This document shows, in pieces, positions 16,493 through 25,127 of a DNA stretch of 64,000 nt. The notes beneath the pieces are model-generated. The model saw only the letters and a list, made by a program, of their open reading frames with translations, was not told the origin of the DNA and searched no databases. The DNA lies in the NCBI GenBank assembly GCA_023417655.1, contig JAEZFD010000054.1:1-64000 (forward strand). Reading direction: 5' to 3'. The stretch comes from Planctomycetota bacterium. GTDB lineage: Bacteria > Planctomycetota > Planctomycetia > Planctomycetales > Planctomycetaceae. The translations under genes were made by a program, and so were the position numbers. How positions within the stretch are numbered: position 1 is the first letter of the stretch; every line of letters begins with the position of its first letter.

Positions 16493-17332
16493 ATGCCTGA
16501 ACTGCCAGAAGTCGAGACGATGGTGCGCGGGATTCGAGACGCCTTTAAAGGATCTCGGATCGAGGACGTTCTGCTGCCGGATTGCGATCGCCGGCCCATT
16601 CTGATTGAGCCGGAGTTTCCGGTTCTGCAGGCACAATGTCGAGGGCGTCAGGTTGTTGACGTGGTCCGCCGGGCAAAGCGGGTCGTCATCCAGCTCGACA
16701 ACCAGACTGCTTTCGTTGTCGAGCCGCGAATGACAGGCCTCATGCTCGTCAGCGATCCCCCCAGCCGCGAACACCTCCGCTTCGAATGGCGTCTGGCCTC
16801 GGGACGAAAACGGCATTCCGTGTGGTTCTGGGACCGGCGTGGGCTTGGAACCCTCCGGCTGATGACATCTGAGCAGATGAACGAACGACTCGGCGGAACA
16901 CGCCTTGGTCCCGATGCTCTCGAACTGACAGTAGATACCCTGAAGGAACGACTCGGCCGCACGAGTCGACCGATCAAGGTGGCCCTCCTCGACCAGAAAC
17001 TGATCGCCGGGATCGGAAATCTCTATGCGAGTGAAATTCTGCATCTGTCAGGGATTCACCCCGAGACTCCCGCTGACCGAATTAGGAACCCTCGCCTGAC
17101 CCGATTGCTCGACGCCATTCTCTCCGTCCTCAACGAGGCCATCATGTACGAGGGATCGACACTCGGGGATGGCACCTATCGCAATGTCCTGAATCAGGAC
17201 GGCAGTTATCAGAATCAGCATCGGGTGTACGCGCGAGAGGGCGAGACCTGCCCAACCTGCACAAAGGGAATCATTGATCGGATCGTCCAGGCGCAGCGAT
17301 CGACCTTTTTGTGTCTTCGGTGTCAGAAATAA
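16493..17332 (+). CDS. mutM: Formamidopyrimidine-DNA glycosylase
   Basis: A 279-residue enzyme of base excision repair that removes oxidised purines such as 8-oxoguanine and nicks the abasic site. The start at 16493 gives the obligatory N-terminus MPELPEVE, where Pro2 is the nucleophile and Glu3 catalytic, so the longer frame from 16400 is not used. The conserved Lys is in RRAKRVV (about residue 62), the helix-two-turn-helix carries LIAGIGNLYASE, and the C-terminal zinc finger has CPTC and CLRC. Complete and of normal length. Divergent from the DUF1598-like gene and followed by the BFD-like gene. Confidence 0.97.
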   Translation: MPELPEVETMVRGIRDAFKGSRIEDVLLPDCDRRPILIEPEFPVLQAQCRGRQVVDVVRRAKRVVIQLDNQTAFVVEPRMTGLMLVSDPPSREHLRFEWRLASGRKRHSVWFWDRRGLGTLRLMTSEQMNERLGGTRLGPDALELTVDTLKERLGRTSRPIKVALLDQKLIAGIGNLYASEILHLSGIHPETPADRIRNPRLTRLLDAILSVLNEAIMYEGSTLGDGTYRNVLNQDGSYQNQHRVYAREGETCPTCTKGIIDRIVQAQRSTFLCLRCQK

Positions 17333-17402
17333 ATTTCGCTCTCCCGCTCTTTATCGCACAGCAGGGGGTTCGAATCGCGAATTGAAGGTAGCACGACGGA
17401 TC

Positions 17403-17714
17403 ATGAAACCCGACGACCTCCTCTGTTATTGCTTCCATGTCACGAAGCGCAAGATCCTGAATTACCTTCGTGTGCATCAACCCCGCCGCGCGAGCCAGTT
17501 GAGCGAATGCGGTGGAGCAGGGACCGGGTGCGGCTGGTGTGTCCCCTATTTGCAGAAGTGCTTCCGCCAGCACGATCCAGCGACAAGCCAGACTGAGGCA
17601 GAACTGACTGCTGAGGAGTACGCTGCCGGACGCGCCGCATACATCCGTGCGGGAAAAGGGACGCCGCGTCCCGGCACTGACCCCACAAAACCCGCGACGC
17701 CGGGAACCGACTGA
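17403..17714 (+). CDS. BFD-like [2Fe-2S] protein
   Basis: A 103-residue protein; the start at 17403 was chosen because the Fe-S domain begins at once. Cys8, Cys10, Cys43 and Cys46 fit the bacterioferritin-associated ferredoxin-like [2Fe-2S] pattern (CYC then TGCGWC). Such domains pass electrons, for example to release iron from ferritin, or form parts of nitrite reductases and other oxidoreductases. Here it stands alone with a 50-residue Ala/Thr/Pro-rich tail. No ferritin gene is adjacent. It lies 70 bases after mutM in the same direction. Confidence 0.75.
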   Translation: MKPDDLLCYCFHVTKRKILNYLRVHQPRRASQLSECGGAGTGCGWCVPYLQKCFRQHDPATSQTEAELTAEEYAAGRAAYIRAGKGTPRPGTDPTKPATPGTD

Positions 17715-17869
17715 GTGCCGCTGGAGAATCAGACCGGCCTTGCATGAATTTCCACGAAGAAACAGAATCGCCGCTGCAGTGACATGATCTACGGCCTTTT
17801 TATGGGGCCAACCGCATCGAGGCAGCTGTCTTGCAGCGCTTGCCATGGCGTGCAAGGAAAGGAATCAGC

Positions 17870-19129
17870 ATGGAGCCGGTCAACGTCGTGACTCGATTAA
17901 GTTCTCTGATCACCCGAGGATCGTTCCGTACCCTTGCTCCAGCCCTTCTGATCCTGCTCCTGTCGCTTCAGGCAAGCGCCCAGCAGAATCGGGATGCATT
18001 CACCGCGCTTCGTCAACGAATGGTTGATGACTTCATTGTGTCAGAAGGTGTCACCAATCCCCGTGTCGTCGAGTCGATGCGGACGGTTCCCCGACATGAG
18101 TTCGTCCGACCAGATACTCGGAATCTTGCGTACTACGATCAGGCCATCTCCATCGGATTCAAGCAGACCATCTCGCCACCTTTCATTGTGGCCTATATGA
18201 CAGAGTCACTGGATCCTCAACCGGAAGACCGCGTCCTAGAAATCGGCACAGGGAGCGGCTATCAGGCGGCCGTCCTGTCAGGGCTTGTGAAAGATGTCTA
18301 CACAATTGAGATCGTCGAGCCGTTGGGCAAACGTGCAGCCGGAGTCCTCAAACGACTCAACTACAACAACGTGCACTGTAAGGTCGGCGACGGCTATCTC
18401 GGCTGGCCTGAGGCCGCGCCGTTCGACAAGATCATTGTGACCTGCTCGCCGGAAGACATTCCGAAGCCGCTCGTTGACCAACTGAAAGAGGGAGGACGAA
18501 TGATCATCCCTCTCGGAGAACGTTACCAGCAGGTCTTCTATCTTCTGGAAAAGAAGAACGGCGAACTCGTCAAACAAAAACTGATTCCGACGCTCTTCGT
18601 CCCGATGACAGGCAAGATGGAAGAAATGCGCCAGAAACTTCCGGACCCATCGCGCCCTCAACTGCTCAACGGGAGCTTCGAGGTGGACGAGAACGAGGAC
18701 TCGCTGCCGGATCACTGGCACTATCAGCGCCGCGCCACGCTGGTGCCGGAGGCATATCGAGGCAATCGGGCAATCTTGTTTGAAACGAACGAGCCAGGCC
18801 GGATGTCTCACCTGCTGCAGGCAATGGCGATTGACGGAACAAAAGTTCGGAAACTGAGCGTTTCATGTGCCATCAAGTCGGAAGAGATCGTGGAAGGCCG
18901 ACTTGCGACCGAACTCCCGTCGATCATTATCTACTTCTATGACGCTCAGCGCGTCCCGGTGGACCGAGTGGTGATCGGCCCATTCCGCGAAAGTCTGCCT
19001 GACTGGAAAGTCATCCACGAGACCATCGCCGTCCCCACGGGAGCCCGAGAAGCGATCGTTCAGGTCGGGTTGTGCGGTGCGACTGGAAAGCTCTGGGTTG
19101 ATGAACTGACAATTCAATCCGCTCCCTGA
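17870..19129 (+). CDS. pcm: Exported protein-L-isoaspartate O-methyltransferase-like protein
   Basis: A 419-residue protein; GGAAAGGA precedes the ATG at 17870. Residues 1-37 form a signal peptide ending SLQASAQ. The PIMT domain (about 42-255) has TISPPFIVAYMTE and the SAM motif VLEIGTGSGYQ at 122-132, with the family MRTVPRHEFV motif. PIMTs methylate isoaspartyl residues of aged proteins using SAM. After it comes a beta-sandwich domain of about 150 residues (LLNGSFEVDENEDSLPDHW onward) like carbohydrate-binding or jelly-roll modules. The signal peptide plus a SAM-dependent enzyme is unusual. The 3' end overlaps the convergent EamA gene by 16 bases. Confidence 0.85.
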   Translation: MEPVNVVTRLSSLITRGSFRTLAPALLILLLSLQASAQQNRDAFTALRQRMVDDFIVSEGVTNPRVVESMRTVPRHEFVRPDTRNLAYYDQAISIGFKQTISPPFIVAYMTESLDPQPEDRVLEIGTGSGYQAAVLSGLVKDVYTIEIVEPLGKRAAGVLKRLNYNNVHCKVGDGYLGWPEAAPFDKIIVTCSPEDIPKPLVDQLKEGGRMIIPLGERYQQVFYLLEKKNGELVKQKLIPTLFVPMTGKMEEMRQKLPDPSRPQLLNGSFEVDENEDSLPDHWHYQRRATLVPEAYRGNRAILFETNEPGRMSHLLQAMAIDGTKVRKLSVSCAIKSEEIVEGRLATELPSIIIYFYDAQRVPVDRVVIGPFRESLPDWKVIHETIAVPTGAREAIVQVGLCGATGKLWVDELTIQSAP

Positions 19130-20070
19130 TCCGTTGAATCCGTCAGCGAGTCAGTCCGACGTTTTTCCTGCGGCTGAATTACAGGCTGTCGACGCGCGAT
19201 GACAATTCCGAAGAGGACCAGGATTCCTCCACACGCCTGCAGGACCGAAACGGGTTCATGCAGAATGATCCAGGCGAGAATCGCCGCGATGACCGGCTGA
19301 ATCAGCAGCGTGAGTGATGAGAACGCCGCTGGCAGGAAGGCCAACGAGTAAGCGATGAATCCCTGCCCAATGACGTGGCAGAGGACTCCCATCACGGCAA
19401 CAATCATCCAGCCGTACCACGTGCGCGGCAGGAAGTCGGGCTCGATGAACCATGCCAGCGGGAGCAGCACGCAAGTCATCGTGATGGTACTGGCCAGCAT
19501 CACCGTGAGAGTCGAATACTTTCCCCGCACCTGAGTCATCAGAATCATATAGCCGGACAGGAAGAGCGCGGCCGTTAGCGCAACGGCATCCCCTTTCCAT
19601 TGGTCGCCGTCAGCGAGCCCGGCCAGTCCCCCTTTGAGGACGATGATTCCAGTGATCGCGGTCACCAGCCCCCAGAGCACATTTCTGTGAACGGGCTGAC
19701 GCAGGATTGCCCAACTCGCGATCGCCACGAAGATGGGACTGATATTGACGAGCAGAGTCGCATTTGCCACGGAGGTCATCGTCAGCGAAAGGTGCCAGGT
19801 TGCGAGATCTCCCGCGAGCAGAACGCCCGGCAGCCCCGCCTGAAGAAGCACCTCCCAGCCGGACCCATTTCCCTGCCGAGTACGGGGCATGCGAGCGCGA
19901 TGAATTCCTGCGAGAAGAAAGAGGGCAAAGACACCGCGCCAGAATGCAGTCGAGATCGGCCCAACTTCCGACATCCGTGCGAGGATCGGGGCGAAACCAA
20001 TCGCGAGGCCGCCCAGCAACAGCATCACAAGCGCCTTCTGCGCTTGAGCCTTCTCATTGTCGGAATTCAT
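19114..20070 (-). CDS. EamA (DMT superfamily) transporter
   Basis: A 318-residue membrane protein with ten hydrophobic segments arranged as two EamA repeats. The start at 20070 leads directly into TM1 (LVMLLLGGLAIGFAPIL). Motifs typical of RhaT/EamA permeases include FWRGVFALF in the first repeat and PVIAAILAWIILHEPVS near residue 275. It probably exports a metabolite such as an amino acid across the inner membrane; substrate not predictable. Its 3' end overlaps the convergent PIMT gene. Confidence 0.88.
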   Translation of the reverse strand: MNSDNEKAQAQKALVMLLLGGLAIGFAPILARMSEVGPISTAFWRGVFALFLLAGIHRARMPRTRQGNGSGWEVLLQAGLPGVLLAGDLATWHLSLTMTSVANATLLVNISPIFVAIASWAILRQPVHRNVLWGLVTAITGIIVLKGGLAGLADGDQWKGDAVALTAALFLSGYMILMTQVRGKYSTLTVMLASTITMTCVLLPLAWFIEPDFLPRTWYGWMIVAVMGVLCHVIGQGFIAYSLAFLPAAFSSLTLLIQPVIAAILAWIILHEPVSVLQACGGILVLFGIVIARRQPVIQPQEKRRTDSLTDSTDQGAD

Positions 20071-20275
20071 CGAGCAGGCTGCTCTTTCCAAGACCCGCGA
20101 AGAGCGGTTTCCATTGATAAACGAGTCAATTTCGAGTGGCGAGCCCGAGGAGATCAAACAGAAAAACGCCCGATCGCATTTGAATGCTCGAACCGGCTTT
20201 CCGCAAGCAGCTCAAAATGAGAGGAGGCCGAATACCAGGACCAGAAGCCTTCTACGGTCGGCCGCTCCCGGCATT

Positions 20276-20911
20276 CTACTCTCGGGGTCTTGGCGGGAGC
20301 GGGGAGACTCGTTCCTGAGATCTGGCCTTGTTCTGCCCCAATCCGCGAGCAGTTGCGGCGTCATCGTAGAGCGTTCGCAGGCACTCCCGAACGTTGCCAT
20401 TGCAGGCAGAATACAGTTGCCTGAGATTCCGGGTCACGACTCCAGGAACACCCAGCGTCAGTTCTTCCACGAGATCTTCGAGAAGTTCCGGGGAGGTGCG
20501 ACATTCATAGAGCGTCTCAAGATACCCCGGCCGATGCGTTGTCAGAATCAGACCGCGTTTCCGGACCGACTTCAGTTTCCGCCAGTTCCACCAGGAAAGC
20601 CGCTCCGCTCCGTCCAACATCAGGATGGTCTCTTCAACAGCTAAAGCCAGCCAGTTTCGCAACAGCACAGACTGAGTGCGCTGAGTGGACTCCGTCAGTT
20701 GGAGAAACGAGGTCACCTGCCCCTGAGCATTCAGTTCCTGTCGCAGCAGTTCGAGAAGTGTGGACTTGCCGTGTCCATGCGGCCCAACGATGGCGCCCTG
20801 ATACTGGCGAGCCTTTAATGTTCCGAGTAGCTCTTCCAAAGAGGCATCCCCGAACCGGAACGGCAATCCCTGAAGACGCTCCACGCGAAAGGGGTTCTCA
20901 CAAGGACGCAT
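20276..20911 (-). CDS. P-loop ATPase
   Basis: A 211-residue soluble NTPase. Walker A is GPHGHGKST (about residues 43-51) and Walker B ILMLDGAE (about 96-103), followed by a sensor-like LTTHRPGYLETLYE region. The C-terminal helices and SACNGNVRECLRTLYDD segment look like the lid of AAA/STAND-type ATPases. It lies 50 bases after the RNase Z-like gene on the same strand and may share its transcript. Function unknown. The family resembles small ATPases found in several planctomycetes; this is an impression, not a search result. Confidence 0.7.
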   Translation of the reverse strand: MRPCENPFRVERLQGLPFRFGDASLEELLGTLKARQYQGAIVGPHGHGKSTLLELLRQELNAQGQVTSFLQLTESTQRTQSVLLRNWLALAVEETILMLDGAERLSWWNWRKLKSVRKRGLILTTHRPGYLETLYECRTSPELLEDLVEELTLGVPGVVTRNLRQLYSACNGNVRECLRTLYDDAATARGLGQNKARSQERVSPLPPRPRE

Positions 20912-20960
20912 GCCGAGGTTCCGCAGATCGAGGACTCACTGTTTGCTTCTGTCCAGCCCG

Positions 20961-21725
20961 TCACTTCAGTTCCAGCTCCACTTGCAGACCATCTTCTGCC
21001 AGTTCCGTCGCAGGGAAGATCCGCTGCATCTCAGGAAGTCCGATCGGATCGACCAAGTGACAAAGCGGGTCAACATGCACAAGGATGAGGCGACCGACCT
21101 GAGTCTCTACGGCCAGCCGGGCCACCTCAGACGAGAAGCTGTGTCCCGTCCTCTTCGCCATCTCGGCGTTCGTGTCCCTGAAATAACACTCGTGAATCAG
21201 CAGTTCAGCTCCATGGATCAGCTCGCTGTAGGTCCCATCTACGCAAGTGTCGGTGACATAGGCCACGGAGCATCTCTTCGCCCCGGACTTCTGATCAATC
21301 CGGAAAGCCAAACTCCCTCCGGGATGACTGGGGAGCCGTTGCCAACGGAGGGTGACGCCGTCTCCGAGATCCATGTCTCCCTGTTCGGGTATCTCGATCC
21401 ACTCAACTGCCAGCTGGACTGGAAAGACCGGCTCAGCAAACAGGTTCTGCCGAATCGCATTCAGCGTTTCTCGCGTGCCATGGATCGAAACCTGTTTGAG
21501 CTTCCCCGTCAGCAGGGGGACGAGCAGAGTCGGTAATCCGACAATGTGATCCAGATGGGCATGAGTCAGAAAGATTCTGAGTCGAGTGCCGCGCAGATGA
21601 TTTGAGATCCGATAGAGCGCCGAGCCTGCATCGAAAACGAGATCCAATTCCGGCACGAACAGGCAAGCCGTCTGGCGCCGGTCATTGGCAAAGTAGCCAC
21701 CCGTTCCCAGGAAGTTCACCTGCAT
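20961..21725 (-). CDS. RNase Z-like metallo-beta-lactamase protein
   Basis: A 254-residue MBL-fold protein. The start at 21725 opens with MQVNFLGTGG, the typical first strand of RNase Z/AtsA-type proteins; the longer frame to 21965 has no domain. The metal motif THAHLDH is intact near residue 74, followed by SVAYVTDT, LLIHECYF with a metal-binding His, TGHSF and the late LVHVDP motif. Members process tRNA 3' ends (RNase Z) or hydrolyse other phosphodiesters and sulfates. Without a clear RNase Z exosite I leave the substrate open. Followed by the P-loop ATPase gene. Confidence 0.8.
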   Translation of the reverse strand: MQVNFLGTGGYFANDRRQTACLFVPELDLVFDAGSALYRISNHLRGTRLRIFLTHAHLDHIVGLPTLLVPLLTGKLKQVSIHGTRETLNAIRQNLFAEPVFPVQLAVEWIEIPEQGDMDLGDGVTLRWQRLPSHPGGSLAFRIDQKSGAKRCSVAYVTDTCVDGTYSELIHGAELLIHECYFRDTNAEMAKRTGHSFSSEVARLAVETQVGRLILVHVDPLCHLVDPIGLPEMQRIFPATELAEDGLQVELELK

Positions 21726-22018
21726 CAGTCCGTCCCGCTTTAAGAGAGCAGCTTGCTCCGTCGAGGGCTTCCGTGGTGCGTCTCGAGTACTGGAAGAACT
21801 CTGCTCAGCGGCGCGAGACTGGGCAAACAAACAACTAAAACGGTCTCGCGAACTTCCGGCGATTCTTCCCGATCTCCAGTTCTCCGTAATCACTGCACGG
21901 CTTGCAATCAGAAACCAGGGCGCAGGAGGACGAATTGAAATGGGCAGGTCGGAAGCCGGAACCAAACACGAACATCAACACGATGCAATTGTCGAACTGC
22001 CGGTCGAGTTGACTACTT

Positions 22019-22852
22019 TCATGCATTCGCTGCGTCGTGAGTCAGAATCTCTTTCACCAGCGTGCGAAGCTTCGGCTCAGCATTGTTGGCGATTTCGATG
22101 ATCTCACTGACAACGGCTGGTTTCAAGGCGTCTGGCAGACACAAATCGGTCACAATCGAGAGACCAATCGTCCGCAGCCCGGCATGCACAGCGACAATGA
22201 CTTCGGGAATCGTAGACATCCCGACGATGTCAGCGCCAATCTGACGCAGGAAGCGATATTCTGCTCGCGTTTCGAGGTTCGGCCCGGAGACCGCTACCAT
22301 GACGCCGCGATGAGCAGCGAAGTTTTCCCGACGGGCGATCTGCAATGCGAAATCGCCTAGCTCACGATCGTACGGAGCACACATATCAGGAAAACGGGGA
22401 CCGAGGCGCTCGTCATTGATCCCGATGAGAGGATTATCACCCATCAGGTTGATGTGGTCGTCAATGACGACAATGTCGCCGCAAGCGTAGTTTGGATTCA
22501 TTCCGCCGGAGGCATTTGACACCACCAGCAGCTTCGCTCCTAATGCCTTGAAGACTCGTACCGGAAGCGTCAGTTGCTTCAGGGGATAGCCTTCATACAT
22601 GTGGTGCCGGCCTTCCATGGCGATAACCGGAACACCCTCTAATTTACCGCAAACCAGCCGTCCACGGTGACTTGTGGCGGTCGACTTGTCAAAATGCGGG
22701 ATCTCTTCGTATTCGAATTCAGCTTCGACCTTAATCTCAGCCGTCAGGCCTCCCAGACCAGTCCCCAGAATGATCCCTGCATGAGGAACCTGATTCCAGC
22801 GCGACCGGATTTTCTGACAGACCTGTTCAATTTTATCGAAGAGATCGAGCAT
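22019..22852 (-). CDS. punA: Purine nucleoside phosphorylase, trimeric (class II/PNP-MTAP) type
   Basis: A 277-residue enzyme that splits purine nucleosides with phosphate for base salvage. Family motifs in order are GIILGTGLG, the phosphate-site STATSHRGRL, EGRHHMYEGY, VSNASGGMN, GPNLETRAE and GMSTIPEV. The residue that in human PNP is Asn243 and recognises 6-oxopurines is Asp here (codon at 22145-22147), as in MTA phosphorylases, which may widen specificity to 6-aminopurines. ATG 22852 is preferred over GTG 22858 because GAAG is better spaced. Single gene, transcribed away from the zinc-ribbon gene upstream. Confidence 0.9.
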   Translation of the reverse strand: MLDLFDKIEQVCQKIRSRWNQVPHAGIILGTGLGGLTAEIKVEAEFEYEEIPHFDKSTATSHRGRLVCGKLEGVPVIAMEGRHHMYEGYPLKQLTLPVRVFKALGAKLLVVSNASGGMNPNYACGDIVVIDDHINLMGDNPLIGINDERLGPRFPDMCAPYDRELGDFALQIARRENFAAHRGVMVAVSGPNLETRAEYRFLRQIGADIVGMSTIPEVIVAVHAGLRTIGLSIVTDLCLPDALKPAVVSEIIEIANNAEPKLRTLVKEILTHDAANA

Positions 22853-22990
22853 CAGCACTTCGCAAGCTGTGTGCGGAGCAGAAAGGAATCAAGTTCCTAA
22901 ATGACCCCAGAGGAAAAGTCTGATCCTCCAGGGACGCCCCGACGTGCAGGCCAGAGCGGTCACCGAGGAACCGGAATCGCGGAAAGTCGA

Positions 22991-23119
22991 CTAGGCAGCA
23001 GGCTTTGCGCAACGCTTACAGCGAACTCGCTTGCCTTTTTTCCCGATCATTCCATTGCACTTGGTGCAGCGCTTTGTGCGGCGGGCAATCTTGGCTTTTG
23101 TGCGGGGACGTAATACCAT
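22991..23119 (-). CDS. 42-residue basic zinc-ribbon protein
   Basis: A very short gene found by direct reading of the minus strand. It encodes 42 residues with two CxxC pairs (CTKC and CKRC, residues 18-21 and 34-37), so one zinc ribbon, and about 16 Lys/Arg. AGGAG lies eight bases before the ATG, a near-ideal Shine-Dalgarno, and the stop is TAG. Size, charge and zinc knuckle recall small ribosomal proteins or RNA-binding proteins, but it is not a standard L36, L33 or L32. Between punA (downstream) and the divergent kinase gene (upstream). Confidence 0.75.
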   Translation of the reverse strand: MVLRPRTKAKIARRTKRCTKCNGMIGKKGKRVRCKRCAKPAA

Positions 23120-23392
23120 CTTTGTAACTCCTAATCCACAACCAAGTTAAAAACTTTGGCCGGGATGCTCGTGAATTGAGAGCCGAACAGCGTATCTATT
23201 CCAGGCGTCAGTCGCAAGGCAACCCCATCGGTCAATTTGCAGCCGACCCTGACATCTGAGATAGTGGATTCAGGTTGTTTCACAAATGCCACGGGGGCTA
23301 CAAGGCCCCAGATTCACCACTTCTGCAAGTTTGCCTCACCGATTCTCTCCCTTTTACGACACGAGCTGACTGCCCGTTGATGAGGAATCGAC

Positions 23393-24898
23393 ATGTCGGA
23401 TGATCGGGATGCGGCTTCTGAGAACCAGACAACCCCCACAGGCCAGCAAGCCATCGTGGGGGGACCGCTGTCGACTCATCGCACCGTCGGGACAAAACTG
23501 GGAGAGTTTGTCCTGCTGCGCAGACTGGGCAAAGGGGGCATGGCCGAAGTCTGGCTGGCTGAACAGACCTCGCTCAAGCGGAACGTCGCGCTGAAGCTGC
23601 TGCGCTCGGACCTGATGGAAGACGAAAACGCCGTAAAACGCTTCCAGACTGAAGCGAAGGCGGCGGCAGGACTTAATCACTCTAATATTGTGCAGGTCTA
23701 CACTGTGGGGTGCGAGAACGGTCAGCACTACATCGCACAGGAATATGTCCACGGCCAGACACTCAAGGCATTGCTCCAGAAGCGGGGACCACTCGAACTC
23801 TCCGTCGCACTCATGATCATGCGACAGGTCGCAGCAGCCCTCTTCGCTGCTGGTGAGCGAGGAATTGTCCATCGCGATATCAAACCTGAGAACATCATGA
23901 TCACCCGTAAAGGGGAGGTCAAAGTCGCCGACTTCGGCCTGGCGCAGCTGCAGGGGGGAGAGCGACTGAATCTCACGCAGGAGGGGATCACGATGGGAAC
24001 CCCTCTCTACATGAGCCCAGAACAGGTCAGCGGCGGAAAGCTCGACCATCGCAGCGACATCTATTCCTTTGGAATCACCTGCTATCACATGTTGTGCGGA
24101 GTTCCTCCATTCCGGGGAGAAAATGCCGTAAGCGTTGCCGTCAAACATCTGCATGAAGTTCCGAATCCTGTCGGCGACATGCGACCTGACCTTCCGCCGG
24201 CTGTCTGCCAGATGATCGAGCGGATGATCGCCAAGCGGCCTGAAGATCGCTATCGGGATGCAGGCGTCATTGCGAATGACGTTCGAAAACTCGCAAAGGC
24301 CATGCGAACCGGGGAGAGCGTCGAAGAACTCAGCAGTGACCAGACCGCAGCCATGCCGGCGATTCGTCGGCCGGGGCTGGTCGCGGGCTCATTGTGCGCA
24401 CTGATCTTTCTTATGGCTGCGGGTATCGGCTGGGCGTCACGGGTCCGATTGCCTCCCGTCAACAAGAACGCACTCGCCGACGTTCCGGCCCTCACGAATG
24501 CAAAAGACCAGTATCTCTATGCGATGTTTCAGATCGACAACGAAGACGCATTTCGTGCTGTGATCTCACGGTTTGATGGGCGAGACAACAAGACTTGGAC
24601 TCGGCAGGCCCATGAACAGCTCGCCCTGCTGCTTCTCAAAGACCGTCGTCGGGAAGCTGACGCTCGGGCTCAGCTCGAAGAACTCAAAACCAAGGTCGAT
24701 CCCGGCAATCGTTACCTGGTGGCTGAAGCCCGGGTCGGAGAAGCGTATCTCGATGCCATCAACAACAACATTCCTCGCGCTCGCACCACGATGCAGGCGA
24801 ATAGCGAGGAATTTAACCAGCTGCTGACAGGCAGCTGGAAGCAACTCGCGCAGGAGACGCGCCAGCTGATCGACGCTCAACGAAATAATCGAAATTAG
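23393..24898 (+). CDS. Membrane Ser/Thr protein kinase (Pkn type)
   Basis: A 501-residue Hanks-type kinase. The kinase domain (about 38-305) is complete: Gly loop LGKGGMAEV at 45-53, Lys68, catalytic loop HRDIKPEN from His160, DFG at 180-182 and the MSPEQ segment after it. One transmembrane helix at about 328-350 puts the last 150 residues outside; that part looks helical, TPR-like, and has no PASTA or WD repeats. Typical of the expanded planctomycete kinase families. It probably signals envelope state, with ligand and targets unknown. Divergent from the zinc-ribbon gene. Confidence 0.92.
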   Translation: MSDDRDAASENQTTPTGQQAIVGGPLSTHRTVGTKLGEFVLLRRLGKGGMAEVWLAEQTSLKRNVALKLLRSDLMEDENAVKRFQTEAKAAAGLNHSNIVQVYTVGCENGQHYIAQEYVHGQTLKALLQKRGPLELSVALMIMRQVAAALFAAGERGIVHRDIKPENIMITRKGEVKVADFGLAQLQGGERLNLTQEGITMGTPLYMSPEQVSGGKLDHRSDIYSFGITCYHMLCGVPPFRGENAVSVAVKHLHEVPNPVGDMRPDLPPAVCQMIERMIAKRPEDRYRDAGVIANDVRKLAKAMRTGESVEELSSDQTAAMPAIRRPGLVAGSLCALIFLMAAGIGWASRVRLPPVNKNALADVPALTNAKDQYLYAMFQIDNEDAFRAVISRFDGRDNKTWTRQAHEQLALLLLKDRRREADARAQLEELKTKVDPGNRYLVAEARVGEAYLDAINNNIPRARTTMQANSEEFNQLLTGSWKQLAQETRQLIDAQRNNRN

Positions 24899-25127
24899 GG
24901 AGCGCAACCCGTTGCCGAATGGTCTTCCGAAAAAGAAACCCGAAGCTATCAATCAGAAATTCGAAACAGACCAGAACAAGCTAAATTCAAAACTCTCAAA
25001 CCGCATGCATCTCTTGGTGGTCCCGTTTTCGCATTCGTTTCGAATTTAGTGCATTGAACTTTGGATTTCCTGGAGACAAACACAACTTGCCGCATGGCAT
25101 GACGGGCAGACCCCAAAGCCAATTCGT

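Noticed and set aside
17360..17400. GGTTCGAATC-like sequence suggesting a tRNA T loop
   Set aside because: No acceptor, anticodon or D arm can be built around it.
19600..20220. 206-residue plus-strand frame over the EamA gene
   Set aside because: Antisense to a well-supported transporter, polar and without domain.
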